A stretch of 52,414 nucleotides of DNA from a virus. The DNA lies in the IMG/VR virus record IMGVR_UViG_3300044957_000556, positions 1 to 52,414 of that record; one strand, 5' to 3'. The position numbers and the translations under genes are program-made. Below, in pieces: positions 26,643-34,409 of the stretch. How positions within the stretch are numbered: position 1 is the stretch's first letter; every line of letters starts with the position of its first letter. The notes beneath the pieces were generated by a model. The model searched no databases, was not told the origin of the DNA, and saw only the letters and a program-made list of their open reading frames with translations.

Positions 26643-27489
26643 TTTACAAGGCGAAGGCAAGTGGGCAGGTGTGTCGTCAGTGTTCTTCCGTACATATGGA
26701 TGTAACTTCCGTTGTAGAAAGTTTGGTTGGCCGCGAGACAAAGTAATCGAAGGACACAATCCTGAAGTCATTGAAATCATCAAGAACATTGACCGGTACA
26801 ACAAGTTTGAAGACTTGCCCTTGGCCAAAACAGGATGTGACAGCTATGCCAGTATCTATCCTGAATTCAAACGTTTCAACGAACAAGACTCAGTGAAAAC
26901 AATCGTAGACAAAATGCACGATTTGATCCCCAACAATCGCTGGGATCAAGACATTGGTGATGATGTACATCTCGTGATTACTGGTGGTGAACCACTGCTG
27001 GGATACCAACAACTGTATCCAGATCTGTTAGAATACTGCCGTCAACGCGGCCTACGCAATCTCACATTTGAAACCAACGGTAGCCAGCTTTTGCACCCAG
27101 AAGTTTATAAATACTTGTTTGAAGAGTTTACAAGGCACGGTCGAGATTATGAAAAACTGACATTCAGTGTTAGTCCCAAGCTGCCTTGCTCGGGCGAAGC
27201 GTGGGAGTCAGCAATCAATCCCAAGATTGTAAAATCATATGAGATGGTAGGTTATACCTATCTCAAGTTTGTGGTGGCCACTGAACAAGATGTCAAAGAT
27301 GCTGAACGTGCAGTGGAAGAATATCGTGAAGCGGGCTTTGGTGGCCCTGTATATCTCATGCCACAGGGTGGTATTCCAGATGTGTATAATCTTAATACAC
27401 AACAGGTAGCTAGTTTGGCCATGAAACGTGGCTGGAGATATAGCCCAAGACTGCAAGTGGATATCTGGCGCAACGCCTGGGGCACTTAA
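26608..27489 (+). CDS. queE: 7-carboxy-7-deazaguanine synthase (QueE-like radical SAM)
   Basis: A 293-residue protein. EIFYSLQGEGKWAGVSSVFFR is the QueE substrate/SAM entry, and LVITGGEPLLGYQQ the GGE motif. The cluster motif reads C32-NFR-C36-RKF39, so the third Cys of CxxxCxxC is Phe; C77 in KTGCDSYAS may be the missing ligand. ETNGSQ and SVSPKLPCSGE match QueE. It should form CDG from carboxytetrahydropterin. It is longer than cellular QueE (about 220) because of an insertion after the Cys motif. Confidence 0.85.
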   Translation: MEKITYTEIFYSLQGEGKWAGVSSVFFRTYGCNFRCRKFGWPRDKVIEGHNPEVIEIIKNIDRYNKFEDLPLAKTGCDSYASIYPEFKRFNEQDSVKTIVDKMHDLIPNNRWDQDIGDDVHLVITGGEPLLGYQQLYPDLLEYCRQRGLRNLTFETNGSQLLHPEVYKYLFEEFTRHGRDYEKLTFSVSPKLPCSGEAWESAINPKIVKSYEMVGYTYLKFVVATEQDVKDAERAVEEYREAGFGGPVYLMPQGGIPDVYNLNTQQVASLAMKRGWRYSPRLQVDIWRNAWGT

Positions 27490-27740
27490 TGAGCTTGAGT
27501 CCTATGAGCGACGAAGTACAATGCTCACCCCCAGAAGAAGACTGCGGATTAAATAAGGTCAAACACTGGCGACTAAAACTGTGTTGGCTACGCCAGACTT
27601 GTTTCTTAACAGATAAACAACTGTGGGGGCGTCAAGCCTATTATGGTGTGCGCATAATCACAGGTCTAGGTACCCCAGTGTATGATCATTATTGGATTGA
27701 ACGCAATGAATTTTTAGTGTGGCAACTGAAACGTGGATAA
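27489..27740 (+). CDS. Small hypothetical protein (83 aa)
   Basis: Starts on the last base of the queE stop (TAATG). It has Cys/Trp-rich sequence (EDCGLNKVKHWRLKLCWLRQTCFL) and ends YWIERNEFLVWQLKRG. It overlaps the next gene by 8 bases. The spacing supports coding; no family is recognised. Confidence 0.5.
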   Translation: MSLSPMSDEVQCSPPEEDCGLNKVKHWRLKLCWLRQTCFLTDKQLWGRQAYYGVRIITGLGTPVYDHYWIERNEFLVWQLKRG

Positions 27741-28215
27741 TAACGGCGCCAAAGGTCGAAATAGTTTTGATGTGACCACAGGTAACGTGGTCGTTGAATT
27801 TTTCAATCGTAACATCACTTCCTACCCTACCGAAGCAGGTGGTCCCAAGTTTGAACTCATTGCCGTAGAAAAGCAAAAAGACATCATGGTCAATGTGGCC
27901 AGGATGCATGCTCAACAAGAATATGATCGTATACTTGAGCTAGTAGAAGTTTTACAACGCCAGGCAGCTGGAATCAAGCGTCGACTGGATATCACAGATA
28001 TGGTACACAGTGCGCATTATCAGTTTCAAACCTATCACGGACAGATTTACTGGTTGGTACAAGACACACAAAAAAATCGTGTGATACTTGTAAATCTAGG
28101 TCCGTCTGACTGGAGCACTGGTGCACCTGATTATTATCAGTACATCGCTAGAGTCAAGTGGATGGGCGATTATACCTGGTGTGAAATAGACGACCAAGGA
28201 AACATAGTAGAGTGA
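27733..28215 (+). CDS. DUF2452-like phage protein
   Basis: 160 residues from a GTG start. Blocks GGPKFELIAVEKQKDIM, ILELVEVLQRQAAGIKRRL and HYQFQTYHGQIYWLVQD...LVNLGPSDW follow the DUF2452 layout that I recall from phage and bacterial proteins (helical middle then a beta-rich Tyr/Trp half). Function unknown. It overlaps both neighbours, indicating one translation unit. Confidence 0.6.
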   Translation: MDNNGAKGRNSFDVTTGNVVVEFFNRNITSYPTEAGGPKFELIAVEKQKDIMVNVARMHAQQEYDRILELVEVLQRQAAGIKRRLDITDMVHSAHYQFQTYHGQIYWLVQDTQKNRVILVNLGPSDWSTGAPDYYQYIARVKWMGDYTWCEIDDQGNIVE

Positions 28216-28577
28216 CCAAAGTTTATATAGAACCACCTGACACACGAGCTAAGATAGTTTATGAAATCACCGAGCCTGACGGTGGATGGCGCAGAGTGTT
28301 TGACGATGAAACCAAACAAAAACTTCGCCCCATAGCTGAAACCTTGGCCATGCTAGATGGAAATGCATTCTTTGGTATTGACCCAGATCATTATGAGGAC
28401 TATCTTACTGAGGCTGATGCTGTGTATCGTAACAATGGTGGCGATGATGGATGGGCAAGCACAGCTAGCTGGGTGCAGGACTTAAAAATCATACAAGAAG
28501 ATGCCACGCTCAAAGATGCCTACGATAAATTACAAGTGCTATTGGCATTGAAAAGGAAAGAAAATGGGAATATTTAA
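28212..28577 (+). CDS. Hypothetical acidic protein (121 aa)
   Basis: GTG start overlapping the upstream TGA (GTGA). Sequence VYIEPPDTRAKIVYEI, then an acidic middle (FGIDPDHYEDYLTEADAVY) and a helical Lys-rich end. No recognised domain. Overlap of 14 bases with the next gene. Confidence 0.55.
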   Translation: MTKVYIEPPDTRAKIVYEITEPDGGWRRVFDDETKQKLRPIAETLAMLDGNAFFGIDPDHYEDYLTEADAVYRNNGGDDGWASTASWVQDLKIIQEDATLKDAYDKLQVLLALKRKENGNI

Positions 28578-28980
28578 TCTGTTTCAAAGAAAAGAAAAAG
28601 TTAACGAAACCACGGTTTCTAAAGAAAATGTCACGGAAGATAATAAAAAGTCTGCGGAGCCAGCAAAAAGTAAAAAAAAGTCTGAGAAAGAACTGGCCAC
28701 AGAACGTGGAGAGCCCTACATTGCCATACTCAGCATGGATGTAGATCTCAACGACATCAACTCGGGTGCATTTGAGTTTGATTGGAACGACAAGTTCATT
28801 GCCAACTTGTCACGTGCAGGATATCAAGGCAAGACTGATGCTGACCTAGTAGATCAATGGTTCCAAAATGTCTGCCGCAATGTAGTGTTAGAAACCTACG
28901 AACAATACGAAGCTATAAACAACGACAGTCGTTACATGCAAAGCCGCAATCTAGGCAACGGTAGGAGAGAAATAGGATGA
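28564..28980 (+). CDS. Conserved T4-like phage protein with Lys-rich linker
   Basis: A 138-residue protein. MGIFNLFQRKEKV is followed by a Lys/Glu-rich low-complexity linker to about residue 43, then a conserved domain ELATERGEPYIAILSMDVDLND...FEFDWNDKFIANLSRAGYQGKTD...VDQWFQNVCRNV. I recall the same domain in many cyanophages and pelagiphages as a hypothetical protein. RBS GGAAAG precedes the ATG. Function unknown. Confidence 0.6.
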   Translation: MGIFNLFQRKEKVNETTVSKENVTEDNKKSAEPAKSKKKSEKELATERGEPYIAILSMDVDLNDINSGAFEFDWNDKFIANLSRAGYQGKTDADLVDQWFQNVCRNVVLETYEQYEAINNDSRYMQSRNLGNGRREIG

Positions 28981-29438
28981 TTTTTAATCACATCAAAGAA
29001 CTAAAACAACAAGGTAAAAAAGTGGGTATCACCTTTAGTACCTTTGACATGTTGCATGCCGGGCACATTGCCATGCTGAGCGAAGCCAAAAATCACTGCG
29101 ATTATCTTATCGCTGGCTTGCAGACTGATCCTACCATTGATAGACCAGACACAAAAAATCCGCCAGTGCAGAGCATCGTAGAACGACAGATACAGTTGGC
29201 AGCCTGTCGCTATGTGGACGAGGTTGTGGTATATTCTACAGAACAAGACCTACGAGATTTACTGTTGATACTACCGGTAGATGTGCGTGTGCTAGGTGTG
29301 GAGTATGTAGACAAAGAGTTCAGCGGCAAAGCAGAATGTAAAAAACGCAACATCCAAATCATATTCAACGGACGTGATCATTCTTTCAGTTCCAGCACTC
29401 TACGCAAACGTGTAGCAGAATCAGAAAACAAACGATGA
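28977..29438 (+). CDS. Cytidylyltransferase-like nucleotidyltransferase
   Basis: A 153-residue protein. VGITFSTFDMLHAGHIAMLSEAK carries the HxGH motif of the cytidylyltransferase superfamily (H-A-G-H). LIAGLQTDPTIDRPDTKNPPVQSIVERQ fits the nucleotide and substrate loop, and the end FSSSTLRKRV matches the usual (S/T)S-x-L-(K/R) signature. Relatives are glycerol-3-phosphate cytidylyltransferase and the HldE adenylyl domain. It would activate a sugar or polyol phosphate for the glycan genes. Confidence 0.8.
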   Translation: MIFNHIKELKQQGKKVGITFSTFDMLHAGHIAMLSEAKNHCDYLIAGLQTDPTIDRPDTKNPPVQSIVERQIQLAACRYVDEVVVYSTEQDLRDLLLILPVDVRVLGVEYVDKEFSGKAECKKRNIQIIFNGRDHSFSSSTLRKRVAESENKR

Positions 29439-30145
29439 TACTTTATATCAACGGTGACAGTCATACCGCGGCTGCCGAAGCGGTAAATTCTCATGCCTTT
29501 GCCGAAGACGATGGCAGACTAGCACATCTAGGACGATTACCACACCCAGCCAATCTTGAAGTCAGCTGGGGTCGGCAGTTGGCTGATATCCTAAAAACTA
29601 TTTTTGTGTGTGATGCAGAATCGGCCGCCAGTAACGATCGTATCCTGCGTACCACGAGATCCTGGATAGAATCCAGACCACAGAATTGGTACCGTATGTT
29701 AGTGATCATACAATGGTCGACCTGGGAACGGGAAGAATGGTTACACAATGGTATCTTTTATCAAGTAGGAAGCAGTGGACTTGATCATGTGCCCGCTGAT
29801 CTACAAGAACGCTATCGTCAATATGTGATTAATGCAGATTGGAAACACAAGACTGAACAAGCACACGATCAGATCTGGCAGTTACATCAAGAGCTTGAAG
29901 AGAAAAAGATTCGACACATATTTTTCAACGGCAATAACCATTTTGGAGAGATTGGCAAAACGCACAGACACGATTGGAATGGTAGCTATTTGGGACCATA
30001 CGACTCCGAACAAACCTTTGATAGCATAGTTAGAGCCAATGGACATGACACAGTTACACCCAAATCTTGGCATTTTGGTAAAGATGCCCATAGATTTTGG
30101 GCACGTTTTATGTTACAATACTGTATCGCCAACAAACTCTGGTAA
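29435..30145 (+). CDS. SGNH hydrolase-like protein
   Basis: A 236-residue protein. MILYINGDSHTAAAEA provides GDS block I; SWGRQLADIL and SNDRILRTT follow as in other phage SGNH proteins (block III Asn/Asp). IQWSTWEREEW is conserved around the middle, and the end SWHFGKDAHRFWARFM supplies an Asp-x-x-His-like block V (KDAH). An esterase or deacetylase for glycans is likely. Paralogous in type to 3612-4331. Confidence 0.6.
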   Translation: MILYINGDSHTAAAEAVNSHAFAEDDGRLAHLGRLPHPANLEVSWGRQLADILKTIFVCDAESAASNDRILRTTRSWIESRPQNWYRMLVIIQWSTWEREEWLHNGIFYQVGSSGLDHVPADLQERYRQYVINADWKHKTEQAHDQIWQLHQELEEKKIRHIFFNGNNHFGEIGKTHRHDWNGSYLGPYDSEQTFDSIVRANGHDTVTPKSWHFGKDAHRFWARFMLQYCIANKLW

Positions 30146-30147
30146 CT

Positions 30148-31149
30148 ATGAAATATCTCTTGATCGACACTGCCAATATGTTTTTCCGCGCACGACACGT
30201 GGCCTTTCGTGCCAAAGATCCTTGGGAGAAAGTTGGCTATGCTCTGCACATTACACTCAGTGCTGTAAACAAAGTATTCAACAAGTTCCAAGCCGACCAC
30301 GTGGTATTCTGCTTGGAAGGTCGTAGCTGGCGCAAAGATTACTACGAACCCTACAAAAAGAATCGCGCTGTGGCCCGTGCCGCGCTGACTGAAAAAGAAC
30401 AAGAAGAAGATAAACTGTTTTGGGAAACCTTTGACTCACTCAAAGACTATCTCAATGACAAGACCAACTGTTCGGTGATTCGCGAACCCAACGCCGAAGC
30501 CGATGATATCATTGCACGTTGGATTGCCCTACATCCACAAGACGAACATGTGATTGTGAGTTCAGACACAGATTTTGTACAACTGTTGGCCGAAAATGTA
30601 CAACAGTACAATGGTATCACCGACGAGCTACTCACTGTGAACGGTATTTTTGATGCCAAAGGCAAACAGGTCATTGACAAAAAAACCAAAGAACCCAAAA
30701 CTATTCCAGACCCACAGTGGCTCTTGTTTGAAAAATGTATGCGTGGTGATACCAGTGATAATGTCTTCTCAGCGTATCCGGGTGTGCGTACTCGAGGCAC
30801 AAAAAACAAAGTGGGTCTTACAGAAACGTTCCAAGATCGTACCAGCAAAGGATTTGCGTGGAACAATCTCATGCTTCAGAGATGGACTGACCACAACGGA
30901 GTAGAGCATCGTGTTCTGGATGACTACAACCGTAATCGCAGTTTGATTGATTTAACAGCACAGCCCGATACTGTAAAGCAGGCAGTAGATTCTGCTATCC
31001 GTGGGCAAATCAGCCACAAAGACGTGGGCCAAGTTGGTAGCCACTTCATGAAATTCTGCGGTAAATATCAACTTAATCGGGCCAGCGAAAATGCCGAGCA
31101 GTTTGGGCGTTGGTTAAATAAAACATATCAGGGAGCATTGAACACATGA
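30148..31149 (+). CDS. rnh: 5'-3' exonuclease/RNase H (T4 Rnh type, FEN family)
   Basis: 333 residues from the ATG at 30148 (a longer frame start at 30097 runs through the previous gene). LLIDTANMFFRARH gives the first metal Asp; VVFCLEGRSWRKDYYEPYKKNR the second Asp/Glu region with conserved RxxxYxxYKxxR; EADDIIARWIA and SSDTDFVQLL the central acidic cluster; CMRGDTSDNVFSAYPG the helix-hairpin DNA-binding Asp pair. In T4 this enzyme removes RNA primers behind the clamp. All metal ligands appear present. Confidence 0.88.
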   Translation: MKYLLIDTANMFFRARHVAFRAKDPWEKVGYALHITLSAVNKVFNKFQADHVVFCLEGRSWRKDYYEPYKKNRAVARAALTEKEQEEDKLFWETFDSLKDYLNDKTNCSVIREPNAEADDIIARWIALHPQDEHVIVSSDTDFVQLLAENVQQYNGITDELLTVNGIFDAKGKQVIDKKTKEPKTIPDPQWLLFEKCMRGDTSDNVFSAYPGVRTRGTKNKVGLTETFQDRTSKGFAWNNLMLQRWTDHNGVEHRVLDDYNRNRSLIDLTAQPDTVKQAVDSAIRGQISHKDVGQVGSHFMKFCGKYQLNRASENAEQFGRWLNKTYQGALNT

Positions 31150-31589
31150 TTTTAGCAAAACCTGTCATAGCAAACAAATACTGGATCTTAAAAGAAAATG
31201 ATCAAAAAATAGGTGCAGTAGAAGCCAGCGACGATGGCTTCACTGTGCGCATGTACAATGATCAGCAACAGTTCAAAACAATAAAAACATTAAAGAACGA
31301 AATAACGATCATTTTTGAAGAGCCGCCAGCTCGAAAGAAACAAAATAAAGAACATGCAGTAAATGGCTTTGCCACCACAGGCACACCTTACAATGCCATT
31401 TACGATGTACAACGACGACTGCCCATTTACACCAAGAAAAAGAAATCCAAATCATGGTTTGCGGCCGGGCATTATCAGATCAAAATCAACGGACGCTGGG
31501 AAACACATTTTTGCCCCAAGTTGATTCTGTTGCAACGATATGATTATCGTGGTCCGGTACACATGCCAGACGCATTCTCGTTCCAGTAA
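31146..31589 (+). CDS. Conserved phage protein (AKPVIANKYWIL family)
   Basis: A 147-residue beta-rich protein overlapping rnh (ATGA). Blocks ILAKPVIANKYWILKEN, KIGAVEASDDGFTVRMY, IIFEEPPARK and KSKSWFAAGHYQIKINGRW recur in T4-like marine phages next to rnh as far as I remember. No catalytic motif. Function unknown. Confidence 0.6.
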   Translation: MILAKPVIANKYWILKENDQKIGAVEASDDGFTVRMYNDQQQFKTIKTLKNEITIIFEEPPARKKQNKEHAVNGFATTGTPYNAIYDVQRRLPIYTKKKKSKSWFAAGHYQIKINGRWETHFCPKLILLQRYDYRGPVHMPDAFSFQ

Positions 31590-31795
31590 TGAGCAATCTC
31601 TATATCAAAAAGTTCGTGGATCGCCTCCAGCATTTTGAGATGAGAGGCGCCAAGGACTTCTGTTGTCCTTTGCAAGACGCCAAGATGCTACACACAGAGA
31701 TCACACGTCTGTTGTTGGACATTGAGCAGTTACGTTCCCAACCTCAACCAACAGCTGATGTAGTCACTGTGGAGATGCGAGGAGGATCATTTTAG
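31589..31795 (+). CDS. Small conserved hypothetical protein (68 aa)
   Basis: Starts on the last base of the previous stop (TAATG). Helical: YIKKFVDRLQHFEMRGAKDFCCPLQDAKMLHTEITRLLLDIEQL. The Leu pattern suggests a short coiled coil; two adjacent Cys are present. No function known. Confidence 0.55.
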   Translation: MSNLYIKKFVDRLQHFEMRGAKDFCCPLQDAKMLHTEITRLLLDIEQLRSQPQPTADVVTVEMRGGSF

Positions 31796-31833
31796 TCTAA
31801 GTAGTTTATCATAAATAAACTGGAGAGATTATT

Positions 31834-32133
31834 ATGAGCCGACCAAAACCCCGAGTTCTCGTTGAACTCACAAACAAATCAACTTACAAGACCGAGCAAG
31901 TGCTGGCGTCGGAAGGTATCTGGGCTGTATTCTTTGACAATGCTCCTATCAACTTGAAAAACTCCAACTTCTTGGTGCAATACCCTGGCCCCAAGTACAA
32001 AAAGGCCTCGTTCTCCAATCCTGGCCATGCCATTAACTTGGCCAAGAAACTCAACTCACAGTTTAAAACAGACAAGTTCTCTGTGGTGCTACTGAAATCG
32101 GGAGATAGGATCTATCCCGATGGCAAACAATAA
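31834..32133 (+). CDS. Conserved phage protein (PGPKYKK family)
   Basis: A 99-residue basic protein behind GGAGAG. Blocks PKPRVLVELTNKSTYKTEQVL, GIWAVFFDNAPINLK, YPGPKYKKASFSNPGHAINLAKKLN and FSVVLLKSGD are typical of a small T4-like phage family of unknown role. It overlaps the next gene by 14 bases. Confidence 0.6.
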   Translation: MSRPKPRVLVELTNKSTYKTEQVLASEGIWAVFFDNAPINLKNSNFLVQYPGPKYKKASFSNPGHAINLAKKLNSQFKTDKFSVVLLKSGDRIYPDGKQ

Positions 32134-32482
32134 GCGCGAACTCACCCAACGATTGTTGGATCTTCTAGAGGACGATCATGATCTTGATCTTTATCAAGCA
32201 CTACGTTCTTGGTATGTAAACATCCGACCCACTGGTGGGCTCAGACTCACTGGCATTGGGTACACTGTGCTGAAAACTCTAGATCTTGAAAGTTGGAGTG
32301 TGGATCTAAGTGCGAACAAGCCTATGATGAGCAAGCGCCTGCTGTTGGAGTTGGATCACAAACTGCAATGGCCTTACTATATTGATAGTAAAAAGAAACA
32401 GCTGATCTTCTTTAGCAGCCGTGAAGCCATGTTGGCCACACTGTACGGTGACTTACAGACTTTTCTCAAACAGTATTCGTAG
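32120..32482 (+). CDS. Conserved phage protein (GGLRLTGIGY family)
   Basis: A 120-residue protein with WYVNIRPTGGLRLTGIGYTVLK and LQWPYYIDSKKKQLIFFSSREAMLATLYG. A winged-helix-like alpha/beta order is possible. It is common in cyanophages as a hypothetical. Its end overlaps, tail to tail, the minus-strand gene at 32453-33436 by 30 bases. Confidence 0.6.
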   Translation: MANNKRELTQRLLDLLEDDHDLDLYQALRSWYVNIRPTGGLRLTGIGYTVLKTLDLESWSVDLSANKPMMSKRLLLELDHKLQWPYYIDSKKKQLIFFSSREAMLATLYGDLQTFLKQYS

Positions 32483-33436
32483 ATCTTGTCTGGCACGATC
32501 CTCTATGCTTTCAGCATAACCTTCTATGAGCCATTCAAAGTTTGCCTTGACTTTTTCTTCAACAGCATCTAGGTCCACTGGTTGTCTTAACCGTGAGAGA
32601 TTACGTTCAACGGCAGAATACATGCGAGTAGTACAATCTTCACCATCGTAGCTGAGATCAAACAATTCGTTGTAGTTTTGAAATCCTAGACGAACTACGT
32701 CGTCATGACAGAACCTATGTCCTATACACATAAATGGATGTCTTGCGGCAATGGCCAGCAAGGTTTTTTCTGTGACAATACCACCTACATCTTGGTATAA
32801 ACTTTCTGTGATAATGGACATTCTTGCGCTCTGATACACAGGCATGAGATGTATAAAGTTTTGTACGTTGTCAAAATCATACTGCTGGTAAGGTCTGATG
32901 CTAATAGGATTGAACACACTGTGACTCACAAAGCCCGACGGCTCATGTCGTAGCAGATTATAAACTTCTTGACGATATGCTCTTGCACGACCGTTGAGAC
33001 AGATCCAGTTGTGTTGGATGGATTTTTTATGTACATCACGCCATTCTGGCCAACGCTGTTTGAGTTGCAACATCAACTCATAACTGTGGCTGGCAAAGTT
33101 TACTATTTTGATGTTGCCTTGATATGTTTCGCCTAAACGATGATCCCAAGCCACAAAGATAATCTTGCTCTGTTGCTCAGGAGTAAACTGCTGTTCCAAC
33201 CAATGCAACTCTACACAGAGGTTGCCATAAAAATGAACAAAATCCTGGGCATGTATAACCAAGCGGAAGTTTCTATTACGCCACCGATGTTCAGGAATAT
33301 CGGGCAAAGGTATGTGCCAACGCTGTTCACGGTGCGGCTTGCCCAGAGCGCAGGGCATGAAATGGTAGTCTATGCTGTGGCTTTTAAGCAACAACTCCAT
33401 GGCACGGTTGAAGTTGGGTTCTGTATAACTGGGCAT
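32453..33436 (-). CDS. Fucosyltransferase/exostosin-like glycosyltransferase (minus strand)
   Basis: A 327-residue protein, one of few minus-strand genes. MSIITESLYQDVGGIVTEKTLLAIAARHPFMCIG...VRLGFQNYNELFDLSYD is the same 'TEK...A...PF...G......GF...F' block as in 2519-3610, so the two are paralogues of one GT-B group. The N-terminal half has Trp/His-rich sequence. Its start lies about 10 bases from a plus-strand promoter at 33445, making this a divergent control region. Confidence 0.55.
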   Translation of the reverse strand: MPSYTEPNFNRAMELLLKSHSIDYHFMPCALGKPHREQRWHIPLPDIPEHRWRNRNFRLVIHAQDFVHFYGNLCVELHWLEQQFTPEQQSKIIFVAWDHRLGETYQGNIKIVNFASHSYELMLQLKQRWPEWRDVHKKSIQHNWICLNGRARAYRQEVYNLLRHEPSGFVSHSVFNPISIRPYQQYDFDNVQNFIHLMPVYQSARMSIITESLYQDVGGIVTEKTLLAIAARHPFMCIGHRFCHDDVVRLGFQNYNELFDLSYDGEDCTTRMYSAVERNLSRLRQPVDLDAVEEKVKANFEWLIEGYAESIEDRARQDLRILFEKSL

Positions 33437-33444
33437 TTTGGCGG

Positions 33445-33473
33445 TTGACCAAAAACGCCATTTCTGCTACACT
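33445..33473 (+). promoter_or_regulatory. Promoter P1 of a tandem pair before the GIY-YIG gene
   Basis: TTGACC (33445-33450), 17-base spacer and TACACT (33468-33473). The spacer begins AAAAACGCCATTT, nearly the same as in the second promoter 102 bases downstream, so more than the core boxes is conserved. Confidence 0.55.
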
Positions 33474-33520
33474 TGTTTTAAAAATACAACAGCCAAATCC
33501 GCTTAAATACTAGGTAAGTT

Positions 33521-33537
33521 TGCACTAACTTAGTGCA
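33521..33537. promoter_or_regulatory. Perfect inverted repeat between tandem promoters (possible operator)
   Basis: TGCACTA-act-TAGTGCA, 7+3+7 bases, ends 9 bases before the -35 box of promoter P2. Position and symmetry suit a dimeric regulator, but there is no T run, so a terminator is unlikely. Confidence 0.45.
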
Positions 33538-33546
33538 TCCTGCTGA

Positions 33547-33575
33547 TTGACCAGAAACGACATTTAGGTTATAAT
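33547..33575 (+). promoter_or_regulatory. Promoter P2 with likely leaderless transcript
   Basis: TTGACC (33547-33552), 17-base spacer and a perfect TATAAT (33570-33575). The gene ATG is at 33582, about where transcription should begin, and no RBS fits between, so the mRNA would be leaderless. Confidence 0.6.
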
Positions 33576-33581
33576 ATATGT

Positions 33582-33944
33582 ATGGAAAGTAAAAAAGCAA
33601 CCCGCAAAAAACGAGTAGATCGTACCCACATCATCTACATGCTGGAATCTGGCGATGACTTCTACATTGGAGTCACTGCAAAGACTGAACACACTGTAGA
33701 CAAGTCAGTGCTGGTGCGCTATAATAAACACGTTTATCGTAGCCGCTCTGAGAACAAGAGTTGGTTGCTGTATGAAGCCATGCGTGAGCGTGGTATGGAT
33801 GCTTTCACTGTCAGCGTCATTGACGTGGTGCGCGGTAAGGCCGAAGCCCATACTTGTGAACGAGCACTTATCCGTAAGTATCGTCCTAATCTTAACACTG
33901 ATGTTCGTGAAAGAAAACGTAATGTCCAAAGACATCAAATATGA
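33582..33944 (+). CDS. GIY-YIG nuclease domain protein
   Basis: A 120-residue protein. THIIYMLESGDDFYIGVTA contains the IY...YIG core; KHVYRSRSENKSWLLYEAMRERG and VIDVVRGKAEAHTCERALIRKYRPNLN supply the family's Arg and Glu (E in AHTCERALI). A stand-alone GIY-YIG module may be a homing or DNA-processing nuclease. It is not inside an obvious intron or split gene here. Transcribed from the tandem promoters upstream. Confidence 0.75.
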   Translation: MESKKATRKKRVDRTHIIYMLESGDDFYIGVTAKTEHTVDKSVLVRYNKHVYRSRSENKSWLLYEAMRERGMDAFTVSVIDVVRGKAEAHTCERALIRKYRPNLNTDVRERKRNVQRHQI

Positions 33945-34189
33945 CCAGAGACATTGTAGGCCATTTGATTGTGGCTCAGTAGACAGTTATTACAATCGCC
34001 CACGCTGCCCTCATATGTATGTCGGCGGAACTGGCAATAGTCCAGAACTTCTTGCAGATGTCATGAGTGACGAAGACATCTCGGCCTACCGATGGAGGCA
34101 CACGATATATTTGTCGTGGTGCTGGAGATTTAAACAACATTATTGATCTTAGTGAATACGAACTCAAGGAGCTAAACCATGGAGTATAA
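33922..34189 (+). pseudogene. Conserved small phage protein, frameshifted
   Basis: ATG at 33922 reads MSKDIKYDQRHCRPFDCGSVDSYYNRP, HMYVGGTGNSPELLADVM and SDEDISAY, then loses its pattern. Skipping one base at 34090 continues DGGTRYICRGAGDLNNIIDLSEYELKEL to TAA 34187-34189, overlapping the next gene. The first part resembles the 'PFDRGSADSYY.RP..PHYY.G' family of T4-like phages. One extra C (TACC before GATGG) would explain the break. Without the shift the frame runs to 34146. Confidence 0.5.
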
Positions 34190-34409
34190 CATTGAAGGAC
34201 TTACCAAAAAACAAGTGGCCATACTAGATATCATGTGGAGCTTGGAAGATCACGATTCAGTGTTGAACTTTGTTCGTAGCTTGCCCAAAGCAGATCGGAT
34301 ACAAGCACAAGGCCTGATGACTCTTCTGTTGCACGAAGTTCTTGAAAAGTGGTTAGATGGTGTCACAGAGTTTCCTGAAGCAATGGCAGTGATTGATCGG
34401 GTACAATAA
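34179..34409 (+). CDS. Small helical conserved phage protein
   Basis: A 76-residue helical protein: LTKKQVAILDIMWSLEDHDSVLNFVRSLPKADRIQAQGLMTLLLHEVLEKWL. I recall such 'LTKKQ..ILD.MW' proteins in cyanophages. AAGGAG lies 11 bases upstream. Function unknown. Confidence 0.6.
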   Translation: MEYNIEGLTKKQVAILDIMWSLEDHDSVLNFVRSLPKADRIQAQGLMTLLLHEVLEKWLDGVTEFPEAMAVIDRVQ

